Below, piece after piece: positions 46,824 to 56,325 of a DNA stretch of 64,000 bases (position 1 is its first letter; every line of letters begins with the position of its first letter). The stretch is taken from positions 21,059 through 85,058 of the forward strand of contig CAIKCJ010000026.1 in the NCBI GenBank assembly GCA_903825945.1. The letters are read 5' to 3'. A program made the position numbers and the translations under genes. Below the pieces are notes generated by a model, which did not search any database, was not told where the DNA came from, and worked only from the letters and a program-made list of their open reading frames with translations. The DNA is from an uncultured Actinomycetes bacterium. Lineage in GTDB: Bacteria; Actinomycetota; Actinomycetes; Nanopelagicales; Nanopelagicaceae.

Positions 46824-48977
46824 AATTCTGTAAACGTCGTAGACGCCCTCTAAACCCCGCACAGCCGAAAGAACTGCGTCGAGGTGGAGGGCGTCTGCCA
46901 TTTCAAATGTAAAACGTGAAATAGCAATCCGGTCTTTCGAGGTGCTGACTGAAGCGTTGAGAATGTTTACATGCTGCTCGGAAAGCGTTCGAGTGATATC
47001 TGAAAGTAAACCAGATCGATCGAGAGCTTCCACTTGAATATTAACCAAGAATAAGGACTTTGCAGAAGTGTTCCATTTAACTCCTACGATCCTATCCCCC
47101 TGATTTTCGACCAAATCTTTGATGTTGATGCAATCTAATCGATGCACGCTCACGCCGCTGCCACGTGTGACAAAACCAGTAATTTCATCTCCAGGTACCG
47201 GTGTGCAGCAACGAGCTAATTTAACGACGACGTCATCTACTCCTTCAACATCTACTCCAGAAGAATTTCGCTTAGCGGCTGTGGGACGCTTGAACAGATG
47301 CTCGAGAGATTCATCGTGCTCCTCGACAACTTCTCCAATAGATATGGACAATTTTTCGACGATCGATGGGGCTGAGACATGTCCGTTGCCAACAGCGGCG
47401 TAGAGCTCTTCTATATCTTGATAGTGAAGATCGTGTGCGAGTTCTAATATCGCTTGACCTGCAAGAATTTTCTGAAGCGGCAGCCCAGCTTTGCGCATCT
47501 GGCGAGCAATTGACTCTTGGCCTGCTTCAATCGCCTCTTCTTTTCGCTCTTTGGAAAACCATGCTTTGATCTTCGAGCGAGCTCTAGGTGACTTTACGAA
47601 ATTGAGCCAATCACGGCTTGGAGCTGCGTGCATACTCTTGTTGGTTACGACTTCAATAACATCGCCATTGGAAAGCGCAGATTCGAGAGGAATCAGTTTG
47701 CCATTGACCTTAGCACCCACACATCTATTGCCAACCTCTGTGTGCACTGCATAAGCGAAATCAACAGGTGTTGAGCCGGCCGGCAGCGCTATCACGCTAC
47801 CTTTCGGAGTAAAGACGAACACCTCCGGGGTGCGCAGGTCATACCGAAGTGTGTCTAAAAAGTTGCTGACATCTTCTGTTTCTTGCTGCCACTCATGGAG
47901 TTGTTTGAGCCACATAACCCCGGGATCGGTCTGCGCATCTGCGGGACCCTTTTGCTTGTATTTCCAATGAGCTGCAATACCAAATTCGGCGCGAGCATGC
48001 ATTTCTGTCGTTCGAATTTGGATTTCAACTGCCTTGCCATTGGGGCCTATTACCGTGGTGTGCAATGATTGATAGAGATTGAATTTGGGCATCGCGATGT
48101 AATCTTTAAATCGTCCTGGGATAGGACTCCAACGCGCATGAATAGATCCCAATACTGCATAGCAATCACGTACATCTTCAACAATCACTCGAATGCCGAC
48201 CAAATCGTAAATCTCGTTGAACTCACGACCGCGAACAACCATCTTTTGGAATACCGAATAAAGATGCTTCTGGCGACCCTTGACGGTTGCTTTCACGCCT
48301 TCTTCTGCGAGATCGGCCTGAATCATCTCAGTCACTTCTTCAGAGAACTTTGCTCGAAGCGGAGAACGTTCCTGAACTAGCCTTTCGATCTCTTCGAACT
48401 TCTTGGGTTCCAAGACTTTAAATGAGAGATCTTCTAGCTCCCACTTAATCGCATTCATTCCTAACCTGTGTGCCAAAGGTGCATAGATATCTAGAGTCTC
48501 GCGCGCCTTGCGTGTCGCACTCTCAGGATTAACGAATCCCCACGTACGCGCGTTATGCAGTCGGTCTGCCAATTTGATGACAAGAACTCGAATATCTTTT
48601 GACATAGCCACGACCATTTTGCGCAGCGTTTCTGCTTCGGCAGATGGACCGTAGATGAGCTTGTCGAGTTTTGTTACGCCGTCGACTAGCTGTGCTACTT
48701 CATCTCCAAAGTCACTTCTAATTTGTTCAAGTGTGAACTGGGTATCTTCAACTGTGTCGTGGAGTAAAGATGCTATGAGAGTTGCTTGATCCATCCCCAA
48801 AGTCGCGAGAATCTCTGTAACGGCGACTGGATGAGTGATGTAAGGTTCACCGCTTTTGCGTAGCTGCCCCTCATGAGCATCTCGAGCAACGACATACGCA
48901 GCTTCTATTGCACCTAGATCTAATTCTGACGAACTTTTAGCAAGTAGATCCACAAGAGGGACCAGCAATGTATCCAT
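46812..48977 (-). CDS. rsh: RelA/SpoT homologue: bifunctional (p)ppGpp synthetase/hydrolase
   Basis: Makes and degrades the stringent-response alarmone. The 721-residue product has, in order, the HD hydrolase domain (YITHPVAVTEILATLG, LLHDTVEDT), the synthetase domain (IYDLVGIRVIVEDVRDCYAVLG; MPKFNLYQSLHTTVIG), a TGS domain (VFTPKGSVIALPAGSTPVDFAY), and a C-terminal ACT domain. The hydrolase HDxxED motif is intact, so both activities are expected. A strong purine RBS (GGGAGAGG) lies about 9 nt upstream. The apt gene usually found between secF and rsh is absent. Confidence 0.97.
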   Translation of the reverse strand: MDTLLVPLVDLLAKSSSELDLGAIEAAYVVARDAHEGQLRKSGEPYITHPVAVTEILATLGMDQATLIASLLHDTVEDTQFTLEQIRSDFGDEVAQLVDGVTKLDKLIYGPSAEAETLRKMVVAMSKDIRVLVIKLADRLHNARTWGFVNPESATRKARETLDIYAPLAHRLGMNAIKWELEDLSFKVLEPKKFEEIERLVQERSPLRAKFSEEVTEMIQADLAEEGVKATVKGRQKHLYSVFQKMVVRGREFNEIYDLVGIRVIVEDVRDCYAVLGSIHARWSPIPGRFKDYIAMPKFNLYQSLHTTVIGPNGKAVEIQIRTTEMHARAEFGIAAHWKYKQKGPADAQTDPGVMWLKQLHEWQQETEDVSNFLDTLRYDLRTPEVFVFTPKGSVIALPAGSTPVDFAYAVHTEVGNRCVGAKVNGKLIPLESALSNGDVIEVVTNKSMHAAPSRDWLNFVKSPRARSKIKAWFSKERKEEAIEAGQESIARQMRKAGLPLQKILAGQAILELAHDLHYQDIEELYAAVGNGHVSAPSIVEKLSISIGEVVEEHDESLEHLFKRPTAAKRNSSGVDVEGVDDVVVKLARCCTPVPGDEITGFVTRGSGVSVHRLDCINIKDLVENQGDRIVGVKWNTSAKSLFLVNIQVEALDRSGLLSDITRTLSEQHVNILNASVSTSKDRIAISRFTFEMADALHLDAVLSAVRGLEGVYDVYRITNN

Positions 48978-48996
48978 GCTGGCCCCTCTCCCTTAA

Positions 48997-49037
48997 TACT
49001 TGCGGTGTAGCAATATTACATGCCGTTACTTGCGGTG
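48997..49037. repeat. Direct repeat TACTTGCGGTG in the secF-rsh gap
   Basis: Exact 11-bp copies at 48997-49007 and 49027-49037, a 30-bp period. The second covers the last secF codons. It lies where apt is normally found. Confidence 0.8.
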
Positions 49038-50117
49038 AGTCTTTCTCTTTGGCTGATTGCGAGGACCACGCTCGCGTCCTTCCTTCGAGTGAGTAGATGT
49101 AATCACTCCAGGAATTTCAACGTGATGTTCTCCTGCAAGTGGATTCGCACCAACGTTGCCACGTTGAGTCACTCGCTTGGTAAGTGACTTCATTGCTGGC
49201 TCACGTTCACGTAGTGTCGCAAGGATTGGTGTCGCTACGAAGATAGAGGAGTAAGTTCCGGTGGCAAGACCGATAAAGAGTGCCAAGGAGAGATCCTTTA
49301 GAGTTCCTGCTCCCAATAGACCGGCACCAACGAACAGAATTGACGCTACTGGAAGCAACGCAATCAATGATGTATTGAAAGAACGCACGAGTGTCTGATT
49401 AACAGCTAGGTTGGCAGCCTGAGAGTATGTCATTCGGCCAGAAGCTGTGATTGAGCGCGTGTTCTCTCGGACCTTATCGAAGACCACAACAGTGTCATAG
49501 AGCGAGTATCCAAGAATTGTTAAGAAACCAATGACGGTTGCTGGAGTGACGTCAAAACCGATCAAGGCATAAATACCTACGGTGATGAAGACGTCATGGA
49601 GCACGGCGATAATCGCGGCTGCAGCCATCTTTGGTTCGAAAGCCAAAGCTAGATACAGCATGACGCAGACCAAGAATCCGATTAATCCATCGATAGCCTT
49701 ATGGGAGATGTCTCTTCCCCATGACGGACCAATGCTCATTACGTTGATATTTGGAACCGCGACATTGAAAGTCTTTGAAAGAGAATTCTCAACTGCGTTG
49801 TTCTGATCGTTAGTAAGAACACCAGTTGTCACTTCGAGCTTATTTACACCGATTTTCTGAACAATAGATTCAGAGGTGATTCCAGCTGCACTCACCGCAT
49901 TTTGCCCTTCAACGACGGTGGCGTTAGGAGCGGTGAGAGTGAATTGGGATCCACCCTTAAATTCGATGCCTAGGTGCAGTCCACGAACGCCGAGTGCAAC
50001 GCCAGAAACGATGATTACGAGCATCGAGAGCGCATACCAACGACGACGGTTGGCAATGATGTTAAAGGACTTCTCGCCTCGATAAAGGCGACCACCCATT
50101 CCAGATAGACGTGACAT
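49026..50117 (-). CDS. secF: Protein translocase subunit SecF
   Basis: A partner of SecD that uses the proton-motive force to help Sec export. The 363-residue product has six membrane spans, the first near residues 29-47, an extracytoplasmic domain opened by GIEFKGGSQFTL, and SLYDTVVVFDKVREN in the cytoplasmic loop, a SecF signature. The C-terminal 50 residues are basic and low complexity. It abuts secD (50117/50118). Confidence 0.96.
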   Translation of the reverse strand: MSRLSGMGGRLYRGEKSFNIIANRRRWYALSMLVIIVSGVALGVRGLHLGIEFKGGSQFTLTAPNATVVEGQNAVSAAGITSESIVQKIGVNKLEVTTGVLTNDQNNAVENSLSKTFNVAVPNINVMSIGPSWGRDISHKAIDGLIGFLVCVMLYLALAFEPKMAAAAIIAVLHDVFITVGIYALIGFDVTPATVIGFLTILGYSLYDTVVVFDKVRENTRSITASGRMTYSQAANLAVNQTLVRSFNTSLIALLPVASILFVGAGLLGAGTLKDLSLALFIGLATGTYSSIFVATPILATLREREPAMKSLTKRVTQRGNVGANPLAGEHHVEIPGVITSTHSKEGRERGPRNQPKRKTHRK

Positions 50118-51677
50118 TTATTGCGCATCCTTTCCGGTGACAACGCCCAGGCTCTTAGCTGAGAAGCCAGAGAGTCGATGACCGTTGGAGTAGAACTTAA
50201 CCTTGGAGAGCGCACTCACCAATGGCTTTGTGAAGAAAAAGACAACAAATAGGTCAACGAATGTCGTGAGACCAAGTGTGAACGCGAAGCCTCGTACATC
50301 GCCAACAGCGAAGAAGTAGAGGACTGCAGATGCGATCAAAGAAACAAAGTCAGCAACGATGATTGTGCGACGAGCGCGTGACCAACCAGTCTCTACAGCT
50401 GTACGCAAAGTGCGACCATCCCGTACTTCATCCCTCAAGCGTTCAAAGTAAACAATGAAGGAGTCAGCCGTAATACCGATCGACACAATCGCTCCAGCGA
50501 TACCGGCTAGCGAGAGGGTGAATCCAATCCACTTACCAAGTAGCAAGAAGAGAAGGTAGGTAGTACCTCCCGCAACAGCGAGAGAACCTACGCTAACAAG
50601 GCCCAGACCACGGTAGTAAAGGACTGAGTAGAAAATTACGAGAAGCAATCCGATGGCGCCAGCTAGGAGGCCATCATGCAATTGGTTAGCACCAAGAGTT
50701 GGTGAAACTTGTTGTACATCGCCACGATCAAATGAGAGAGGTAGTGCGCCGAACTTCAGGTTATTGGCCAAAGTAGAAGCGGTCGCCTGAGTGAAGTTTC
50801 CGGTGATCTGCGCGTTGCCGGCAGTGATCGCCTGAATGATGCGCGGTGCCTCTACGACTAGTCCATCGAGAACAATTGCCACTTCATTTTGTGGAGCTGC
50901 GAGGGAAGTTACAGACTTCGTGAGGTTACCGAACTTAGTAGTTCCGTTTCCATCAAAATCTAGGAGGACCTGCCAGCCATTTCCTGAAGTCTGATCAAGC
51001 GATGCCGAGGCACCCTTGATATCTGATCCAAGTACTTGCGCTGGGGCCAAAATGTACTTTGTTGCACCTGTCTGATCGCACGTTACGAGTGGCGCACTTG
51101 GTGCATCAACACTGCCACCTAGACGGTTGCTTGCTTTGGTGCAATCTAACGCCGCGAATTGCGCATTGAGTGCAGCTGTAACTCCAGCTGGGAATGTTGC
51201 AACTGGGGCGCTCTTAGTTGCGACACCATTCTTATTTTTAGTCGATGTTGTTACGGAGTTAACCGCGCTTGTTGTCGCATTGCCTGCACCTGACGCAAGC
51301 ACCTGGCGGAATCGGAGTTCAGCAGTCTGACCAACTTCATTCACAACAGCCTGACCTGTAATGCCGGGAACAGAGATAACAATCTGCTGATTGGCACCTG
51401 TTCCTTGAGCTGAGACCGTGCTTTCAGAAACACCGAGCGAGTTAACACGTTCACGAATAATCGAGACCGCAGTATTGATCGCTGCTGCAGTCACTTGCTC
51501 GCCAGCTTTTGGCGTGAGGGTAACGCTGGTACCACCGCGCAGGTCGAGTCCCAGCTTTACCTTGTCGTTCTGGAAAAACGCCAGAGCGGAGAAGGCTAAT
51601 AAGGCCACGAACAAAATGGCGACTGTGCGTCCCGGCTTACCGGGCGCCTTAACTGACTTAGAAATGTTGGCAGACAT
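50118..51677 (-). CDS. secD: Protein translocase subunit SecD
   Basis: Works with SecF in protein export. The 519-residue product has an N-terminal membrane helix, LGLDLRGGTSVTL, a large extracytoplasmic P1 domain, and the RND-type membrane half with GITADSFIVYFERLRDEVRDG. ATG 51677 is 11 bp after the ruvB stop. The -10-like TAGACT includes the ruvB TAG stop codon, 8 nt upstream of the ATG. The yajC gene usual at this junction is missing. Confidence 0.95.
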   Translation of the reverse strand: MSANISKSVKAPGKPGRTVAILFVALLAFSALAFFQNDKVKLGLDLRGGTSVTLTPKAGEQVTAAAINTAVSIIRERVNSLGVSESTVSAQGTGANQQIVISVPGITGQAVVNEVGQTAELRFRQVLASGAGNATTSAVNSVTTSTKNKNGVATKSAPVATFPAGVTAALNAQFAALDCTKASNRLGGSVDAPSAPLVTCDQTGATKYILAPAQVLGSDIKGASASLDQTSGNGWQVLLDFDGNGTTKFGNLTKSVTSLAAPQNEVAIVLDGLVVEAPRIIQAITAGNAQITGNFTQATASTLANNLKFGALPLSFDRGDVQQVSPTLGANQLHDGLLAGAIGLLLVIFYSVLYYRGLGLVSVGSLAVAGGTTYLLFLLLGKWIGFTLSLAGIAGAIVSIGITADSFIVYFERLRDEVRDGRTLRTAVETGWSRARRTIIVADFVSLIASAVLYFFAVGDVRGFAFTLGLTTFVDLFVVFFFTKPLVSALSKVKFYSNGHRLSGFSAKSLGVVTGKDAQ

Positions 51678-51685
51678 AAGGCGCA

Positions 51686-51691
51686 AGTCTA
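51686..51691 (-). promoter_or_regulatory. Possible leaderless -10 hexamer of secD, overlapping the ruvB stop
   Basis: TAGACT on the minus strand, 8 nt before ATG 51677; its first three bases are the ruvB TAG. Confidence 0.3.
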
Positions 51692-52726
51692 GGCATCAAG
51701 GACGGGCATGTCGAAAATCCCGGGTGCTTGGGCGGGTTGTTTGAGCCCCAAGTGTGCCCATCCTGCGGCTGTTGCCACTCGGCCCCGAGGCGTGCGAGCG
51801 ATAAAGCCCATGCGCACGAGGAATGGCTCTGCCAAGGATTCGATGGTTTCGGCCTCTTCGCCCACGCTCATAGCCAGCGTCGAGATCCCCACGGGACCAC
51901 CATTAAACCTTCGAATCAAAATATCTAATAAGGCCTTATCTAGTCGATCAAGTCCAATCTGATCCACCTCATACATAGTGAGCGCTGCCTGAGCGATCTC
52001 CTTGGTGATGACGCCTTGACCATGGACTTGGGCATAATCCCGGACTCGTCGAAGTAGCCGATTCGCTACTCGAGGTGTTCCGCGAGAGCGCGAACCTAAC
52101 TCTTCGACAGCCCCTATATCGATTGGGACTTCTAGGAGTGCAGCACTTCTAGAAACAATAGTTCCAAGGTCTTCGTCCGCATAGAAATCTAATTGCGCCG
52201 TGAATCCGAATCTATCGCGGAGTGGACTTGGCAATAGTCCGGCGCGAGTTGTGGCACCAACCAGCGTGAAATGAGGCAAGTTGAGTGGGATAGCAGTTGC
52301 TCCCGCCCCTTTTCCAACAATCACATCAACTCGAAAATCCTCCATTGCAAGATAGAGCATTTCTTCTGCCGGTCTAGACATGCGATGAATCTCATCGAGA
52401 AAGAGGATCTCCCCCTCAACCAATGAGGAGAGAATTGCAGCAAGATCTCCAGCATGCTGAATTGCCGGACCGCTGGTAATTCTGATTGGTGCATACATCT
52501 CACTTGCAATGATCATTGCAAGAGTTGTCTTTCCAAGTCCTGGTGGACCAGAAAGCAGAATGTGATCTGCCGGAGACTTTCTTGAACGTGCAGCACTCAA
52601 CAAAAGATCGATCTGACCGGCGACGCGTTCTTGCCCGATAAAATCTTTAAGACTCTTTGGACGAAGCGCTAACTCGGAAATTCGCTCATTCTCGTCGGCA
52701 CCTGAGTCCAGCAAAAAATCACTCAT
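51689..52726 (-). CDS. ruvB: Holliday junction branch-migration helicase RuvB
   Basis: Hexameric AAA+ motor of the RuvABC resolvasome. The 345-residue product has [15 protein letters not shown], Walker [13 protein letters not shown], Walker [11 protein letters not shown], sensor [19 protein letters not shown] and the C-terminal winged helix with [15 protein letters not shown]. Its start overlaps ruvA by 4 bp. Confidence 0.98.
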   Translation of the reverse strand: MSDFLLDSGADENERISELALRPKSLKDFIGQERVAGQIDLLLSAARSRKSPADHILLSGPPGLGKTTLAMIIASEMYAPIRITSGPAIQHAGDLAAILSSLVEGEILFLDEIHRMSRPAEEMLYLAMEDFRVDVIVGKGAGATAIPLNLPHFTLVGATTRAGLLPSPLRDRFGFTAQLDFYADEDLGTIVSRSAALLEVPIDIGAVEELGSRSRGTPRVANRLLRRVRDYAQVHGQGVITKEIAQAALTMYEVDQIGLDRLDKALLDILIRRFNGGPVGISTLAMSVGEEAETIESLAEPFLVRMGFIARTPRGRVATAAGWAHLGLKQPAQAPGIFDMPVLDA

Positions 52727-53322
52727 GAGTGAGCACCAGATGCTAGTGCTGCACGAAGGAGGTCAGATAGTGGACTATTCGATGGATCGGTTACATCATT
52801 TGCGACAAGGTCAATTCGCGCATTCGCATCGCGAGCAGTGAATCCAAGTCCAACGAGTGCGAGAAGCAACTGGTCGCGCCATGGTTGGGCTGATCGAGAA
52901 GCTTTCACTGACGAAGACGCGAAACCCGCAACCTTGTCTTTAAGTTCTAAGACAACGCGCTGCGCGCCCTTCTTACCCAGGCCTGGAATACGTTCGAGAG
53001 AAGCGGCATCTTCATGCGCGATGGCGTGCGTAAGTTCGGCGGGGTCATAGACAGCAAGTGCCGATTGAGCAACTTTCGGACCTATTCCTGACACGCTTTG
53101 AAGTAACTCAAAAAACTCTCGAGATTCCATCGATTCAAATCCGTACAACGTCATTGCATCTTCACGAACCACCAGAGTCGTCGCAACCGTTATGGTCGCA
53201 CCTATCTGAGCACCAGCAAGAACCCGAGAATTGGCGAATACGAGATAGCCCACTCCCCCTACATCAATCACGAGTGAGGAGGTTGCGATACTTTGGACAG
53301 ATCCAGTAAGTGAAGCAATCAT
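52723..53322 (-). CDS. ruvA: Holliday junction-binding protein RuvA
   Basis: Tetrameric junction binder. The 199-residue product has the OB-fold ([22 protein letters not shown]), two helix-hairpin-helix motifs ([32 protein letters not shown]) and a C-terminal RuvB-interacting domain. It overlaps ruvC and ruvB by 4 bp each. Confidence 0.97.
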   Translation of the reverse strand: MIASLTGSVQSIATSSLVIDVGGVGYLVFANSRVLAGAQIGATITVATTLVVREDAMTLYGFESMESREFFELLQSVSGIGPKVAQSALAVYDPAELTHAIAHEDAASLERIPGLGKKGAQRVVLELKDKVAGFASSSVKASRSAQPWRDQLLLALVGLGFTARDANARIDLVANDVTDPSNSPLSDLLRAALASGAHS

Positions 53323-53876
53323 GTGGTCGCCACCTTCTTAAGAAGAGAAATTCGCTTCTTCTCGTTAGCGGCAGCAAGGGCTAATTTGTTGTCTGCGCTT
53401 CCGCGCCAATGGTGGCAAATTGCAAGGGCTAGCGCATCCGTACTATCCACCGGCTTTGGGATTTCACTTAGGCGCAATAGTTTTTGCACCATCAGTGCGA
53501 TTTGTTTCTTGTCAGCTCGACCTGAGCCAGTGACGGCGGCTTTCACTTGAGTAGGAGTGTGCATTACTACTGGAATGCCTGCTTTGGCGGCTAGCAGAAG
53601 AGCAACGCCTGCTGCCTGGCCGGTCGCCATTGCAGTTCTCACATTGAGTTGAGAGAAAACTCTTTCAACCGCAATAACATCAGGAGAAGTTTTCTCAATC
53701 CACAACTTCAACTCTGTCTCTAATTCGAGAAGTCGAGCTTCGAGTGAGGCTGCTGGGTCGGTTTGAATCACGCCGACTCCCACCATCGTGAGCACTTGTG
53801 ATCCTTGCGGCGAGCTGTTCTCGACAACACCCACGCCACAACGCGTAAGTCCTGGGTCAACTCCAAGCACTCTCAT
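53319..53876 (-). CDS. ruvC: Holliday junction resolvase RuvC
   Basis: Cuts Holliday junctions. The 185-residue RNase H-fold nuclease has MRVLGVDPGLTRCGVGVVE (first Asp), VIAVERVFSQLNVRTA (Glu) and STDALALAICH (last Asp). TACACT lies 7 nt before the ATG with no RBS, so the ruvCAB-secDF run could start a leaderless mRNA here. Confidence 0.97.
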   Translation of the reverse strand: MRVLGVDPGLTRCGVGVVENSSPQGSQVLTMVGVGVIQTDPAASLEARLLELETELKLWIEKTSPDVIAVERVFSQLNVRTAMATGQAAGVALLLAAKAGIPVVMHTPTQVKAAVTGSGRADKKQIALMVQKLLRLSEIPKPVDSTDALALAICHHWRGSADNKLALAAANEKKRISLLKKVATT

Positions 53877-53883
53877 GACAGCG

Positions 53884-53889
53884 AGTGTA
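53884..53889 (-). promoter_or_regulatory. Leaderless-type -10 hexamer of ruvC
   Basis: TACACT on the minus strand, 7 nt before ATG 53876. Confidence 0.45.
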
Positions 53890-53905
53890 TTGCTTGAAGC
53901 GCCAA

Positions 53906-54661
53906 TTACTCGGTAATACTGGCCATTACCTCATCAGAAACATCAAAGTTGCCGTAGACATTCTGAACATCATCGAGCTCTTCTATCACGTCAATCAGAT
54001 TGAAAACCTTGGTCGCGGTCTCTGCATCGAGCGGCACTGAGAGCGAAGGAAGGAAGGAAGTATCCGCAGACTCATAATCAATACCTGCATTTTGAAGAGC
54101 CGTGCGGACTGCGACGAGATCACTCGCTTCGGAGACGATCTCAAATGAATCATCCATATCGTTCACTTCTTCGGCGCCTGCATCCAAAACAACTTCTAGT
54201 AGTGAGTCCTCTGTTACGCCGGCTGCCTTATTGACGATAACAACACCTTTGCGATTAAACATATACGAAACTGAACCTGGATCAGCCATCGAGCCACCAT
54301 TGCGAGTGACGGCGACGCGGACTTCCGCGGCTGCACGGTTGCGAGAATCTGTTAGACATTCGATCATCAACGCAACGCCACCAGGTGCGTAGCCCTCATA
54401 CATGATGGTTTGCCAATCGGCGCCACCAGATTCCAGACCCGCACCACGCTTTACGGCACGATCAATATTGTCTGCAGGCATCGAATTCTTTTTAGCTTTT
54501 GCAATTGCATCAAACAGGGTTGGGTTTCCATCAATGTCAGCGCCGCCGTTACGTGCTGCAATTTCGATCGCTTTGATTAATTTGGCAAAGTTCTTTGCGC
54601 GGCGTGAATCGATAACCGCCTTCTTATGCTTCGTCGTTGCCCATTTGGAATGGCCTGACAT
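53906..54661 (-). CDS. yebC: YebC/PmpR family regulator
   Basis: A 251-residue protein opening [20 protein letters not shown], with [16 protein letters not shown] and [22 protein letters not shown], all YebC hallmarks. Family members act as transcription regulators, and some are reported to ease ribosome stalling. The start MSGHSKW is invariant, so 17 upstream codons to 54712 are rejected. It lies between pdxT and ruvC, the usual place. Confidence 0.96.
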   Translation of the reverse strand: MSGHSKWATTKHKKAVIDSRRAKNFAKLIKAIEIAARNGGADIDGNPTLFDAIAKAKKNSMPADNIDRAVKRGAGLESGGADWQTIMYEGYAPGGVALMIECLTDSRNRAAAEVRVAVTRNGGSMADPGSVSYMFNRKGVVIVNKAAGVTEDSLLEVVLDAGAEEVNDMDDSFEIVSEASDLVAVRTALQNAGIDYESADTSFLPSLSVPLDAETATKVFNLIDVIEELDDVQNVYGNFDVSDEVMASITE

Positions 54662-54748
54662 GTCAATCACCAACCTAGTTCTGAATATATATTCGCGCCA
54701 CATCTCTGCCACGCGAGCCCCTTATTTAGGAGCAACACCTGTAAAACT

Positions 54749-55342
54749 CTAGATATCCTCTGCGATCTCCTCTAAGAAGAACTTGTGTATTCGATTATCC
54801 GAGGTGATCTCTGGATGAAACGAGGTAGCAAGTACCGACCCTTGGCGGACCGCAACTGGGTGTAATTCTCCATCAATTTCTACAGAAGCCAAAACTTCGA
54901 CACGGGGCGAGAGTGAATCCACCCATGGGGCGCGTATGAACACAGCGCTCACCGGTGGGGCGCTTATTCCCTTGATATTCAGATCCACTTCAAAGCTGTC
55001 GACTTGACGCCCAAAAGCGTTGCGGCGCACGGTCATATCTATGCCGCCAAAAGTTTCCTGACCGGAGGCCGGGTCAAGGATTTTGTCGGCAACCAAGATC
55101 ATTCCCGCGCATGAACCATATGTTGGCATGCCATCTTTGATCTTTTTCCGAATCAGCTCGAGCAGGTCGAAGTTCTTGGCCAGCTTGTAGATTGTGGTCG
55201 ATTCACCGCCTGGGATGACGAGAGCCTCAACCCCGCTAATTTCCTCGTAGGTTCGAACCAAAGCTGCATCCGCGCCACACGCTTGCAGCGAGGCGAGATG
55301 CTCTCGGAAATCACCTTGAAGGGCGAGAACCCCAACTTTCAA
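54749..55342 (-). CDS. pdxT: Pyridoxal 5'-phosphate synthase glutaminase subunit
   Basis: Supplies ammonia to PdxS. The 197-residue class I amidotransferase has [26 protein letters not shown], the nucleophile in [11 protein letters not shown] and the His-Glu pair in [10 protein letters not shown] chose TTG 55342, 4 bp after the pdxS stop, because homology begins there; an ATG at 55417 lies inside pdxS. Confidence 0.95.
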   Translation of the reverse strand: MKVGVLALQGDFREHLASLQACGADAALVRTYEEISGVEALVIPGGESTTIYKLAKNFDLLELIRKKIKDGMPTYGSCAGMILVADKILDPASGQETFGGIDMTVRRNAFGRQVDSFEVDLNIKGISAPPVSAVFIRAPWVDSLSPRVEVLASVEIDGELHPVAVRQGSVLATSFHPEITSDNRIHKFFLEEIAEDI

Positions 55343-55346
55343 ACTA

Positions 55347-56246
55347 TTACCAGCCGCGTTCTGCCAAGCGATGAGGAACTGGAATGTCGGCAACGTTGAT
55401 TCCAACCATTGCTTCACCTAATCCGCGAGATACATCAGCGAGCACCTTTGCATCTGTGTAATAGGTAACAGCCTTTACGCAAGCTGCAGCACGAGCTGCA
55501 GGATTTCCAGATTTGAAAATGCCAGATCCAACGAAGACACCATCTGCGCCCAATTGCATCATCATCGCTGCATCTGCAGGAGTTGCGATTCCGCCTGCGG
55601 TGAAAAGAACAACTGGAAGTTTCCCAGTCTGCGCTACTTCCTTCACCAGCTCGTAAGGAGCTTGAAGTTCTTTCGCCGCTACATAGAGCTCGTCTTCGCG
55701 CATTGAGGTGAGTCGACGAATCTCCTGAGAAATTTTACGCATATGTGTTGTTGCATTTGAAACATCGCCGGTACCGGCTTCACCCTTAGAGCGAATCATT
55801 GCGGCACCTTCGTTGATGCGGCGTAGGGCCTCACCGAGGTTTGTTGCACCACAAACGAATGGAACTGTGAAATCCCACTTCGATATGTGATTTTCAAAAT
55901 CTGCAGGGGTGAGAACTTCTGACTCATCAATATAATCAACACCAAGTGACTCAAGGATTTGAGCTTCCACAAAATGTCCGATGCGCACTTTGGCCATCAC
56001 CGGAATCGAGACTGCTGCTTGAATCTTTTCGATCATGTCTGGATCAGACATGCGAGCTACTCCACCTTGCGCACGAATGTCAGCAGGTACTCGCTCAAGG
56101 GCCATCACTGCAACTGCGCCAGCATCTTCTGCAATTTTAGCTTGCTCAACATTGACGACGTCCATGATGACGCCACCCTTAAGCATCTCGGCCATACCGC
56201 GCTTAACGCGTCCAGTGCCGGTGGTCTTATTGTGGTCTTGACTCAT
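55347..56246 (-). CDS. pdxS: Pyridoxal 5'-phosphate synthase, lyase subunit
   Basis: Assembles PLP from ribose 5-phosphate, glyceraldehyde 3-phosphate and ammonia. The 299-residue barrel has [31 protein letters not shown] split as two typical segments, the Lys in [11 protein letters not shown], and GAGTGDVS-like [22 protein letters not shown] lies 7 nt before the ATG. Confidence 0.97.
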   Translation of the reverse strand: MSQDHNKTTGTGRVKRGMAEMLKGGVIMDVVNVEQAKIAEDAGAVAVMALERVPADIRAQGGVARMSDPDMIEKIQAAVSIPVMAKVRIGHFVEAQILESLGVDYIDESEVLTPADFENHISKWDFTVPFVCGATNLGEALRRINEGAAMIRSKGEAGTGDVSNATTHMRKISQEIRRLTSMREDELYVAAKELQAPYELVKEVAQTGKLPVVLFTAGGIATPADAAMMMQLGADGVFVGSGIFKSGNPAARAAACVKAVTYYTDAKVLADVSRGLGEAMVGINVADIPVPHRLAERGW

Positions 56247-56295
56247 GGTTAGCTCCTCGATGAGAAATTCTCGCTAGAAGTTGAATGCTCTGATG

Positions 56296-56309
56296 AGAAG
56301 TCTACTTCT
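56296..56309. terminator. Small perfect hairpin between the DUF3048 gene and pdxS
   Basis: AGAAGT-CT-ACTTCT (6-bp stem, 2-nt loop) in the 79-bp gap. It could end the DUF3048 transcript or shape the pdxS leader; no U-tract. Confidence 0.25.
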
Positions 56310-56325
56310 AAGATCGCCGGAGAAC

